Below the pieces are notes generated by a model. The model was not told the origin of the DNA. It searched no databases and saw only the letters and a program-made list of their open reading frames with translations. A stretch of DNA of 64,000 nt from JACKAQ01 sp020634975 [NCBI: Calditrichia bacterium] (GTDB taxonomy: Bacteria > Calditrichota > Calditrichia > RBG-13-44-9): assembly GCA_020634975.1 (NCBI GenBank), contig JACKAQ010000003.1, positions 524,172-588,171 on the forward strand, given 5' to 3'. The position numbers were made by a program, and so were the translations under genes. Shown here in pieces: positions 9,129-16,439 of this stretch (its first letter is position 1; each line of letters begins with the position of its first letter).

Positions 9129-10236
9129 ACAGCTCGTCCCCGCCCACTCCGGAAAGAATTACGGTGACGGTTTCCCGCGCCAATTTTGAAACGAGGTATG
9201 TAACCAGAAAAGAGGAATCCGCCAGCGGTTCATCGAGATGCCCGATGAGCTTCGGGAATAAATCAACCACATCCGGACGAACCAGAATTTCGTGGTGATT
9301 GGTGCCGTAATCTTTCGCAAAGCGGCTTGCAGATTCCAATTCGTTATACGAATCGAAACCCTCACCAAAACCGATGCAATAAGTGTTGATGGTTTTCGTG
9401 CCAATTTCTTTCATCAAATGCACGATGCCGCTGGAATCGATGCCACCACTGAGAAATGCGCCGAGCGGCACATCGGAAACAAGTTGATAATTCACGGCAC
9501 TTTTCAGCAGATCATACAGTTGTTCGCCGATTTGTTCTTCGCTGCCCGTCATTTTATCGCGATAGGCTACATCCCAATATTTGGTGATTTGGATATCACG
9601 CCCGCGAATCCGCATAAAGTGCGCAGGCGGAATTTTGTGAATATTTTTGAACATCGTAAACGGCGCAGGTGTAAATCCGTATTTCAAAAATGCGCTGAGC
9701 CCCTGCATATCCAGTTCTGCTTTCACATCCGGGTGTTGCAAAATGGCTTTGATTTCGGAAGCGAACACCACTTTTTCATCATCGCGATAATAATACAGCG
9801 GTTTGATGCCAATGTGATCCCGCGCCAGCACGAGTTGTTTTTCGGTGTTATCCCAAATTGCCAAACCGAACATGCCGTTGAGCTGTTTCACAAAATCCAG
9901 CCCGTGCTCCTGATACATATTCAACACCACTTCGGTATCGGTTTTTGTCTGGAACTTGTAGCCTTTTTCAACCAATTTCGGGCGATGATCCACAAAATTA
10001 TACACTTCGCCGTTAAACACGATCACCTTTTGCTGGTCTTCGCTAAAAATCGGCTGGTGCCCACCACTGAGGTCGATGATGCTCAATCGCCGCATTGCCA
10101 ACCCGACGTTGAACTGGGTGAAAAATCCCTCGTCATCCGGTCCGCGATGCTCGATGGCGTCGTTCATCCGTTTGAGGATCGGCTGCTCAACGTGTTTTTC
10201 TGTATCAAAATGGTATATGCCAACAATTCCGCACAT
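9031..10236 (-). pseudogene. Asparagine synthetase (glutamine-hydrolysing), N-terminal fragment
   Basis: The start is an ATG at 10236 with AGGAG upstream. Cys2 (MCGIVGIY) is the class II glutamine amidotransferase nucleophile, and RGPDDEG, MRRLSIIDLSGGHQPI and FNGEVYNF complete the glutaminase domain. The synthetase domain begins with the ATP-binding LSGGIDSS and reaches SGVGGDELFGGYRRY, after which the frame runs about 25 junk residues to a stop. The rest of the enzyme continues in a different frame at 8361-9128. Genes of this AsnB subfamily are common in exopolysaccharide clusters, where they are thought to amidate sugars or uronic acids rather than make free asparagine. Its position beside a uronate-forming dehydrogenase fits that idea. 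Confidence 0.82.
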
Positions 10237-10409
10237 TTGCGAGAACTCCTGTTTTCAAAGGATAAGTGATAAAAGAAAAAGGATAAAAAATATATGGTTA
10301 AATCAATTTTTGCGATTTACGATGTTACAACTTTTGGGTCATTACTGCATGGGCAGTAACCCCAATTACAAAACATCGTTCAACTTGTAAGAGCATAAAA
10401 AACAAATGC

Positions 10410-10595
10410 TTATTCTTTTGAACGGGTAATCACAAAACCACCGCATTCGGTAAAACAAACCATTGTGGACGCATCAATTTTGCGAGGCTTTTGCCGGATT
10501 TCCGGTTGCGGCGCCGGATTGTTTTGTTGCGCCATTTGCGGTTTTTGCTGCGCTTTCAACTGTTTCAGCATCTCGTACATGATTCCAAACTGCAT
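10410..10595 (-). CDS. Possible small protein with C-terminal Cys motif
   Basis: A 61-residue frame begins inside the 3' end of the GT2 gene and runs 64 bases past its stop. It has a Gln/Pro-rich middle (QQNNPAPQPEIRQKPRK) and ends in MVCFTECGGFVITRSKE, loosely like short proteins that end in a V-xx-CG-x-V box. The GT2 frame over the shared stretch is Ala/Thr low-complexity, so either frame could be the constrained one. The overlap of 122 bases is unusual, and there is no convincing ribosome binding site. It is a weak candidate. Confidence 0.3.
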   Translation of the reverse strand: MQFGIMYEMLKQLKAQQKPQMAQQNNPAPQPEIRQKPRKIDASTMVCFTECGGFVITRSKE

Positions 10596-11742
10596 GCTTG
10601 ATTCCCTTCCGCTCGTCCCAAATGCCGAGCATTGCTGCGTAATAAACGAGGTAAAAATAGTATGGTAGATAGATTAATTTCGGAATCGATTGTTGCTGTG
10701 CATCCAGTTTTGCGCCGATAAACGTTGCCGCAAACATGTAAATTTGTGCCGCCAGCGCAACGGTGTAAAACACATTTTGGGATGGAATCACCAAAGCTAA
10801 AGTTATCAAAAACAATAGGATAATCATCGGCATACTGAACCAGCGAATCACTTTGTGCGACACCAATTCCCACAGAAATGGTGCATCCCGTAAAATCCCG
10901 TACGAACCGATGGTTCGTTTTACCGCCCGCCAACTGCGATTGGCGATTCGCCGTTTTCGTTTGAATTCTTTGCCAAATTCTTCTGCAGCGTCTTCGTAAC
11001 AAATCGCTTTTTCGTTGAAAATGCCGCGATAGCCTTTTGACACAATTTGCAGCGGATTCACAAAATCGTTGATGTCATCATCGCGCAGCGGAAAAAACAG
11101 CCCTTTGCGAATCGCGTAAATGGCGCCGTCGCCGCCAACAACAGAATAAAATTCGCTCTCCAGTTTTTTGAGCAACAGCTCAAATTTCCAATACAAGCCT
11201 TCGCTTTCGGTGGCTTCGGTATCGCCCTCGCTTTGGTTGTAAAGCGCAGCGCCCATCACGTAACCGACTTTGGCATCGCCAAAATATTTCACGAGTTCGC
11301 GAATGGCATCATTTTTATACATGGCGTTGGCATCGGAAAATACGATCACATCGCCGGTTGCTGCAGCCACACCGTGATTCAGTCCGGCGGATTTGCCGCG
11401 CCGTTCGTTTTGGCGAACGAGCTTGATGCGCGCATCTTTCGCAGACCATTCCCGAACGATGTCATCCGTGCGATCGTCACAGGCATCGGAAACAACAATC
11501 ACCTCGAATTTGTCTGCGGGGTAATCCAGCGCCATCGTGTTCCGCAATTTTTCATCGATCACCGCTTCTTCGTTATATGCGGAAATCATGAAGGTAACTC
11601 GTGGCAAATTGGATGAATCAGACTGCGGCTCACCGGCGCGTAAGCCCAATTTTATCATCAGCTTAAGCAACGCCGGATAAATGAGATACGGGTAAACCAG
11701 CAGCACAACCAGCACCCAAAAAATGTATTCGAGAACAATCAT
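10474..11742 (-). CDS. Membrane glycosyltransferase family 2 (polymer synthase-like)
   Basis: 422 residues. There is an N-terminal membrane segment (about 5-28), a cytosolic GT-A domain and a C-terminal group of hydrophobic segments (about 300-385). GT2 motifs in order: MISAYNEEAVIDEKLRN, VVSDACDDRTDD, NERRGKSAGLNHGV, VFSDANAMY (DxD-like), VGGDGAIYAIRKG and, at the Q/RxxRW position, KRRIANRSWRAV. This is the layout of processive synthases such as those for cellulose, hyaluronan or alginate. It lies 23 bases downstream of the AlgD-like gene, so it may polymerise from the GDP-uronate made by that enzyme; this is an inference. The last 40 residues are Ala/Thr-rich and may not be conserved. Confidence 0.85.
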   Translation of the reverse strand: MIVLEYIFWVLVVLLVYPYLIYPALLKLMIKLGLRAGEPQSDSSNLPRVTFMISAYNEEAVIDEKLRNTMALDYPADKFEVIVVSDACDDRTDDIVREWSAKDARIKLVRQNERRGKSAGLNHGVAAATGDVIVFSDANAMYKNDAIRELVKYFGDAKVGYVMGAALYNQSEGDTEATESEGLYWKFELLLKKLESEFYSVVGGDGAIYAIRKGLFFPLRDDDINDFVNPLQIVSKGYRGIFNEKAICYEDAAEEFGKEFKRKRRIANRSWRAVKRTIGSYGILRDAPFLWELVSHKVIRWFSMPMIILLFLITLALVIPSQNVFYTVALAAQIYMFAATFIGAKLDAQQQSIPKLIYLPYYFYLVYYAAMLGIWDERKGIKHAVWNHVRDAETVESAAKTANGATKQSGAATGNPAKASQN

Positions 11743-11765
11743 TTGTTACCGTTTCCAGTTATTTT

Positions 11766-13079
11766 TTACCACGCCAAACCGTCGTATTTGGTTTTGATGC
11801 TATCCAGTTCTTTGACGATGCGGACGTAATCGATCACCAATTTATCGCCTTCCAGCGTTTGCACCAGCTCTTTAAATTCCGGGCTGTGGTTGCCGATCAC
11901 CAGCACTTCGGCGTGATCCACAACGTCTTGCATTTCCGCAACCATCAGGCTGGAAATGTGGGGAATTTTGTTGTTGATATATTCTTTATTCGCGCCAAAC
12001 AGCCGGGCGAGGTGCACATTCTTATCGTAAATTTTGAGATCGTATCCTTTTCCGATGAGGCGCTCAACAACATCCACCATCGGGCTTTCGCGCAAATCGT
12101 CCGTGTTGCCTTTGAAGCTCAGTCCCAACACGCCAACTTTCTTTTTGCCGGAATCGATAACTTGTTCGATCGACCGTTCGATGTGGCTTTGGTTGCTCGG
12201 CATGATCGAATTGAGCAGCGGCAAATCCAGATCGTTGTCACGTCCGCGATAAGTTAGCGCGCGCACATCTTTGGGCAAACATGAGCCGCCAAATGCGAAT
12301 CCCGGTTTCAGGTAATACGGCGAGAGATTCAGTTTGGTATCCATGCAGAAAATGTCCATCAGCTTGTGGCTGTCCACGCCTTCCGCTTTGCAGATGGTGC
12401 CCATTTCGTTGCCGAACGCCACTTTCAGCGCATGGAATGTGTTGTTGGCATACTTGACCATTTCCGCAACTTTTACATCGGTGCGAACCAGCGGTGCATC
12501 AAGATGGCTGTAAATTTCCGCCAGATATTGACCGCTTTTTTCGTCCATTTCACCAATAATTGTGTAAGGCGGATTGTAAAAATCTTTTAGCGCAGAACCT
12601 TCGCGCAAAAATTCCGGATTGGAGCATGCCCCAAAATGTTCGCCGGCTTTTTTGCCGGATGCTTCCGCGATAATTTGCAGACAACGTTCATGGGTTCCCG
12701 GCGGCACCGTGCTGCGAATTACGAACACGTGATAATGATCGACATCTCGCAAAGCCTCGCCAATCTGCTGCGCCACGCGATAAATGTAATCCAGCGTAAC
12801 GCTGCCGTTTTTTGCGCTCGGCGTGCCCACGCAAACCAATGAAATATCTGAATTTGCGACGGCTTCTTTAAAATTTGTCGTCGCGTGAAGCTGTCCGGAT
12901 TTTACCACGCTGGACAGGATGTCCTCCAGACCCGGCTCAATAATCGGGCTTTTGGCATCGTTGATGATGTTCACTTTGTCTTCACTTACATCCACACCGG
13001 TAACTTTATGCCCTGCGCGAGCAAAACATGCTGCAGAAATGCAGCCAACATAGCCTAATCCAAATACAGCAATTTTCAT
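11766..13079 (-). CDS. algD: GDP-mannose 6-dehydrogenase (AlgD-like)
   Basis: 437 residues, the usual length for this family. There is a Rossmann NAD site GLGYVG at 7-12 and the central-domain block AEMVKYANNTFHALKV. The catalytic Cys is at 267 in FGGSCLPKDVRALTYR, and the C-terminal domain has GLSFKGNTDDLRESPMVD. Whole-length similarity as I recall it (VGTPSAKNGS, NPEFLREGSALKDF, LMDIFCMDTKLNLSPYY) is to AlgD rather than to UDP-glucose dehydrogenase. It oxidises GDP-mannose to GDP-mannuronate, the precursor of alginate-type polymers. The start is an ATG with GGAGG six bases upstream. The GT2 synthase follows by 23 bases. No other alginate gene is visible in the window, so the polymer itself is not identified. 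Confidence 0.88.
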   Translation of the reverse strand: MKIAVFGLGYVGCISAACFARAGHKVTGVDVSEDKVNIINDAKSPIIEPGLEDILSSVVKSGQLHATTNFKEAVANSDISLVCVGTPSAKNGSVTLDYIYRVAQQIGEALRDVDHYHVFVIRSTVPPGTHERCLQIIAEASGKKAGEHFGACSNPEFLREGSALKDFYNPPYTIIGEMDEKSGQYLAEIYSHLDAPLVRTDVKVAEMVKYANNTFHALKVAFGNEMGTICKAEGVDSHKLMDIFCMDTKLNLSPYYLKPGFAFGGSCLPKDVRALTYRGRDNDLDLPLLNSIMPSNQSHIERSIEQVIDSGKKKVGVLGLSFKGNTDDLRESPMVDVVERLIGKGYDLKIYDKNVHLARLFGANKEYINNKIPHISSLMVAEMQDVVDHAEVLVIGNHSPEFKELVQTLEGDKLVIDYVRIVKELDSIKTKYDGLAW

Positions 13080-13134
13080 GCGAACCTCCGTTTTTACGGG
13101 TGATATTCCCGTTTCCCTGAGTTGGTTATCATTT

Positions 13135-13857
13135 TTAAATTTCTGTTTTACTTTTCAAATAATTTGCGAAATAAACCGGTGCTTCAATGGCTGCAGCTTC
13201 AACCATGCCGCTATTCGAAAGCAATTTGTCCACCGCACCCAAAGCGGCATCTGCTTTGGCAAAAACGGAATCGTTTTCAACCAGTATCGTTCCCGGAAAA
13301 ATATCTGCCAACGCATGGTAATTTCTGGAAACAATATCCAGATATTTTTGGCTATGGCGCGGCCGTGCCGCCATTAATACTTCGGTTGATGAATTCAAAA
13401 TCAAAACTAAATCCGTTTTTGGTGCAAATTTAAATATCAGCCGGTACATCCAGTAATAATTGCTTTCGTGAAGCGGATAATGCGTTAAGTGATCGTGAAT
13501 AAAACGATCTGTTAATACAATATCGTTGGCATAGCGCAACTTTATGAGCAGAAAAAATAAATAGCTGCGCAATAAATAAACGATTGCGAAAACCGGGAAT
13601 TGCCAATGGCTGCGCAGTCTGAAATTGGCAAACCGGTCGCGATTCATCGGTTCGGGATGTTCGTTTTCCGGTTTATCGTATTTGACGTTTACTTTGCGAA
13701 TTTTCCGCTTTTTTTCGAAAAAAGATTTCAGCGTAATCAGGCGAAACCGGACATAATAGGCATCGAGACCCTGATCGTTGATCCGGCTGGCAGCCAATCG
13801 CGAACAGAATGATTTCCCGGCTCCCACAGGTCCTGTAAAAACGATGATTTTGCCCAT
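13135..13857 (-). CDS. P-loop kinase-like protein (thymidylate kinase fold)
   Basis: 240 residues. Walker A GPVGAGKSF lies at 9-17. A basic linker (KSFFEKKRKIRKVN) is followed by LTDRFIHDHLTHYPLH, which matches the DR-x(3)-D block of thymidylate-kinase-like enzymes, and DLVLILNSSTEVLMAARPRH is the strand and lid region. It resembles the kinase part of 4878-6227, so the locus encodes two such proteins. Sequence identity to housekeeping Tmk is low by eye, and its substrate is unknown. It lies between the GT4 gene and algD in the same orientation, within about 50 bases of each. Confidence 0.7.
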   Translation of the reverse strand: MGKIIVFTGPVGAGKSFCSRLAASRINDQGLDAYYVRFRLITLKSFFEKKRKIRKVNVKYDKPENEHPEPMNRDRFANFRLRSHWQFPVFAIVYLLRSYLFFLLIKLRYANDIVLTDRFIHDHLTHYPLHESNYYWMYRLIFKFAPKTDLVLILNSSTEVLMAARPRHSQKYLDIVSRNYHALADIFPGTILVENDSVFAKADAALGAVDKLLSNSGMVEAAAIEAPVYFANYLKSKTEI

Positions 13858-13905
13858 TCACATCTACCTTATTTTGAAAAAAAATCGCCTTTGGTTAAAA
13901 TGAAA

Positions 13906-15150
13906 TCAGGATTTTTCGTTGTTTGAATAATCAATCACACGTTGGCAAACATCCTCAAAAACTTCCGCCACTTTTTCCCAACGGAAATGATCGTACACAT
14001 ATTGCCGGGCGGTTTTGCCCATTTGTTTGCGCTGCGCATCATCGCGAAGCAATTGCAACGTGTATTTGGCGAAGTCCGCTTCCGTGTCCGCATAAAACAA
14101 ATGTTTGCCGTGTTCCAGCGGCAACCCTTCTGCGCCAACTGCTGTCGAAACCATCGATTTGCCCATCGCCAACGCTTCGTAAATTTTCATTCGCGTGCCG
14201 CCGCCAATGCGGATCGGGACGATGAAAACGGCGCTTTCGTGCATATACGGGCGGGTATCTTCCACCCAGCCGGTCAGCGTGATGTCGCTGTGATTGTCCA
14301 CCAATTTCTGGATTGCCGGTGTCGGTTTGCGCCCGACGATCACCAGATCAGTTTGCGGCGCTTCCTTTTTGATCAGCGGGAAAATTTTCTCCACAAACCA
14401 GAGCATCGCATCTTCGTTGGGCAGCCAATCCATTGAACCTGTGAACACAAGTCGTTGTTTTTCCTGAATTTCCGGATTCGGCTTAAAAAAATCCGTGTCC
14501 ACGCCGGTCGGGATGTCGTAAACACGAGTCGCGCCAAAATATTCTTCCATCCGCTCTTTATCGGTCGCGGAAACCGCGATCGTGCCGTCAAATTTGTTGC
14601 ACATTTCGCCTTCGTGGCGCATCATCCGTTTGTGCTGCAATCCCCAAAAAATCTTTTCGACGATGTTCCCGGCACGATCCAGATGCCGCCGGGTGATATC
14701 CGCCTCCACATTGTGCTGGAACATCAGCGTGGGCACACCGCTGTTGACATGCTGAAAATTGAGCGTCGATTGCAAAAAATCGCAGATCGCCAGATCGTAT
14801 TGCTCATTTTTCAGTTCGTCCAGAACCGCTTTTTCCAGCTCGTTGGAATAATCGTTCAGCACATTAATCGGGTATTTTGAAAACGATTGCGCCAGAATTT
14901 TCAGATAAAATTTGAGCGTGTAACGCTCCATTTCCTTCCACGGCACCGGGATAAATTTGTCGCAAAGCTGATTCATTTGCGGCACATATTGATCATCTTT
15001 CGGCGATTCCACATTGCTGATTACCGTCAGCGATGCGCGCTCTTTCAACTTCCGCAGAATATTTCCGGTGCGAATTTTCCCGCCCGTATCCATCGGAAAC
15101 AGGAATCTTTGGGAAAGGAACAGAATTTTCAGCTTATTTTTGTTGCTCAT
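13906..15150 (-). CDS. Glycosyltransferase family 4 (exopolysaccharide)
   Basis: 414 residues from the ATG at 15150. The frame is open further upstream, but that extension overlaps a separate small gene (15134-15292), and homology begins at LKILFLSQRFLFPMDTGGKI. The GT-B fold is indicated by the acceptor-side PMDTGGKIRT near the start, GSMDWLPNEDAM, the donor-side GGGTRMKIYEALAMGKSMVS with the E-x7-E pattern, and VGAEGL. The sequence is close to the sugar transferases found in EpsH/exosortase-type exopolysaccharide loci, although no exosortase is in the window. It presumably transfers a nucleotide-activated sugar to a lipid-linked precursor at the inner membrane. Its start codon overlaps the end of the small membrane protein gene, suggesting translational coupling. 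Confidence 0.88.
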   Translation of the reverse strand: MSNKNKLKILFLSQRFLFPMDTGGKIRTGNILRKLKERASLTVISNVESPKDDQYVPQMNQLCDKFIPVPWKEMERYTLKFYLKILAQSFSKYPINVLNDYSNELEKAVLDELKNEQYDLAICDFLQSTLNFQHVNSGVPTLMFQHNVEADITRRHLDRAGNIVEKIFWGLQHKRMMRHEGEMCNKFDGTIAVSATDKERMEEYFGATRVYDIPTGVDTDFFKPNPEIQEKQRLVFTGSMDWLPNEDAMLWFVEKIFPLIKKEAPQTDLVIVGRKPTPAIQKLVDNHSDITLTGWVEDTRPYMHESAVFIVPIRIGGGTRMKIYEALAMGKSMVSTAVGAEGLPLEHGKHLFYADTEADFAKYTLQLLRDDAQRKQMGKTARQYVYDHFRWEKVAEVFEDVCQRVIDYSNNEKS

Positions 15151-15292
15151 TTTTATTGAACCCGGTTTCGAGTAATTCCCTGATTTTTTTGATGTTATCT
15201 GCCATTTTTCCGATAATGCCGAACAGCGTGACAAACAAGATTAAGTATAAAATGCCACCGAAAAGGTTTAAGTAGAGTGTTGTTTCTGACAC
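15134..15292 (-). CDS. Small membrane protein in the polysaccharide operon
   Basis: A 52-residue frame with a GTG start at 15292 and an excellent ribosome binding site (GGGAGG, then seven bases). It has one transmembrane helix at about residues 8-28 (LNLFGGILYLILFVTLFGII) followed by a charged, probably cytoplasmic tail with ADNIKKIRELLETGF. Its last codons overlap the ATG of the downstream GT4 by 17 bases, which makes translational coupling likely. I do not recognise a family. A one-helix protein in this place could anchor or regulate the glycosyltransferase; that is speculation. The coding call rests on the strong ribosome binding site, the overlap and the sensible helix. Confidence 0.7.
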   Translation of the reverse strand: MSETTLYLNLFGGILYLILFVTLFGIIGKMADNIKKIRELLETGFNKNEQQK

Positions 15293-15341
15293 TACAATTC
15301 CTCCCTGAATTGAATATTTGACTTAACATTCATCCATCAAA

Positions 15342-16427
15342 TTAATCGGCAATCAACACCGCAACTTCATCCGCAACCGTATCGCGGATTTCCGGTTTAA
15401 TGACATTCGATTTTACCGTTTCGAGATTTTGGATCACTTCATCCAGCACCCGAACCATATCGGGAATGCTTTCGTGATCGTACGTAATTGCGCTCGGCGG
15501 GCGACGATGGTTTTCGCTGGCAACCACCGGAACGCCCAACGCCAACGCCTCCAAAACCGATGAACTGACGCCATCGCGAATGGGCGTGCGCAGAAAAATA
15601 TCTGATTTGGCAACCAGCGTCAAAAACATATCGTGATCGAGATCGCCGCAGAAAAACACATGATCGTCGATGCCCAATTCACTCACCAGCGCGCGGATAT
15701 CCTCTGAATTATCGTGCGATCCGAGAATCATCAATCCCAGTTTCGGGTATTTCTTCACCAATTCGGCAATACCCTTTACCATGCTGTCGATAAAAAATTC
15801 CGGGCGAAAAAAGACATACGAACTGATCAATATTTCTTTGTTTTTCAAAAATTTCGCCAATTCGGTGCCGGGTTGTTGCTCAAAAAATTGCAGGTATTGG
15901 CGACTGAATGCCTGGATCGGCACAATTTTTTTCGGCGAAATGCCGTATTCGACAATTTTGGCTTTCACTTTTTCGTCATTACAAATGATGCTTTTGGCAA
16001 CGCCAAAAATAAATTTGAACATCGGGATGAGATGCGGTGCCTGTTCACGCGGAAAATAAATTTGTTTCGGTCCGGCGTGCACTGTTAAAATCGGGCGTTT
16101 GAACGTGAGCAGATTGCAAATTTCCGCCAAAATGGTGAGCACAAAACCCTTCGGCGAATTGCCATTGAGGTGCATGTGCACGCGATAGCCTTTCAAGCTG
16201 TGCAAAAATACCTTTTTGACATAATCGATACCGCTCAGCGAAGTCAGATATTCCGGGCTGGGAATCATCCGGCTTTCAGGCGCGATATTCACCACCTGGC
16301 ATTCGTGTCCGGCTTCGATGAGCGCATCTTTCACAAACGAGACCCGAACGCCCCAACCCGCGCGCGGTGGCGGATAACTGCTGATTTCCAGAATTTTTTT
16401 AGCACTTCCGTTGGTCGAAAAAGACAT
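15342..16427 (-). CDS. Glycosyltransferase family 4
   Basis: 361 residues. The N-terminal ILEISSYPPPRAGWGVRVSF is the acceptor-side glycine-rich loop of a GT-B enzyme. The C-terminal half has LMILGSHDNSEDIRAL and VFFCGDLDHDMFLTLVAKSD. The donor-binding E-x7-E region is GVSSSVLEALALGVPVVASE. It probably adds one sugar to the lipid-linked repeat unit. The start at 16427 has AGGAAG seven bases before the ATG. The heparinase-fold gene ends 12 bases upstream, so the two are likely co-transcribed. The sugar donor cannot be assigned. Confidence 0.87.
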   Translation of the reverse strand: MSFSTNGSAKKILEISSYPPPRAGWGVRVSFVKDALIEAGHECQVVNIAPESRMIPSPEYLTSLSGIDYVKKVFLHSLKGYRVHMHLNGNSPKGFVLTILAEICNLLTFKRPILTVHAGPKQIYFPREQAPHLIPMFKFIFGVAKSIICNDEKVKAKIVEYGISPKKIVPIQAFSRQYLQFFEQQPGTELAKFLKNKEILISSYVFFRPEFFIDSMVKGIAELVKKYPKLGLMILGSHDNSEDIRALVSELGIDDHVFFCGDLDHDMFLTLVAKSDIFLRTPIRDGVSSSVLEALALGVPVVASENHRRPPSAITYDHESIPDMVRVLDEVIQNLETVKSNVIKPEIRDTVADEVAVLIAD

Positions 16428-16439
16428 TCTACTTCCTGA

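Noticed and set aside
9292-10269. 325-codon plus-strand frame antisense to asparagine synthetase
   Set aside because: The minus strand carries a clear AsnB domain; the antisense translation has no recognisable family.
10342-10359. Hairpin TTACTGC/GCAGTAA as a terminator
   Set aside because: The 7-bp stem is followed by no T-run on the minus strand; too weak to call.
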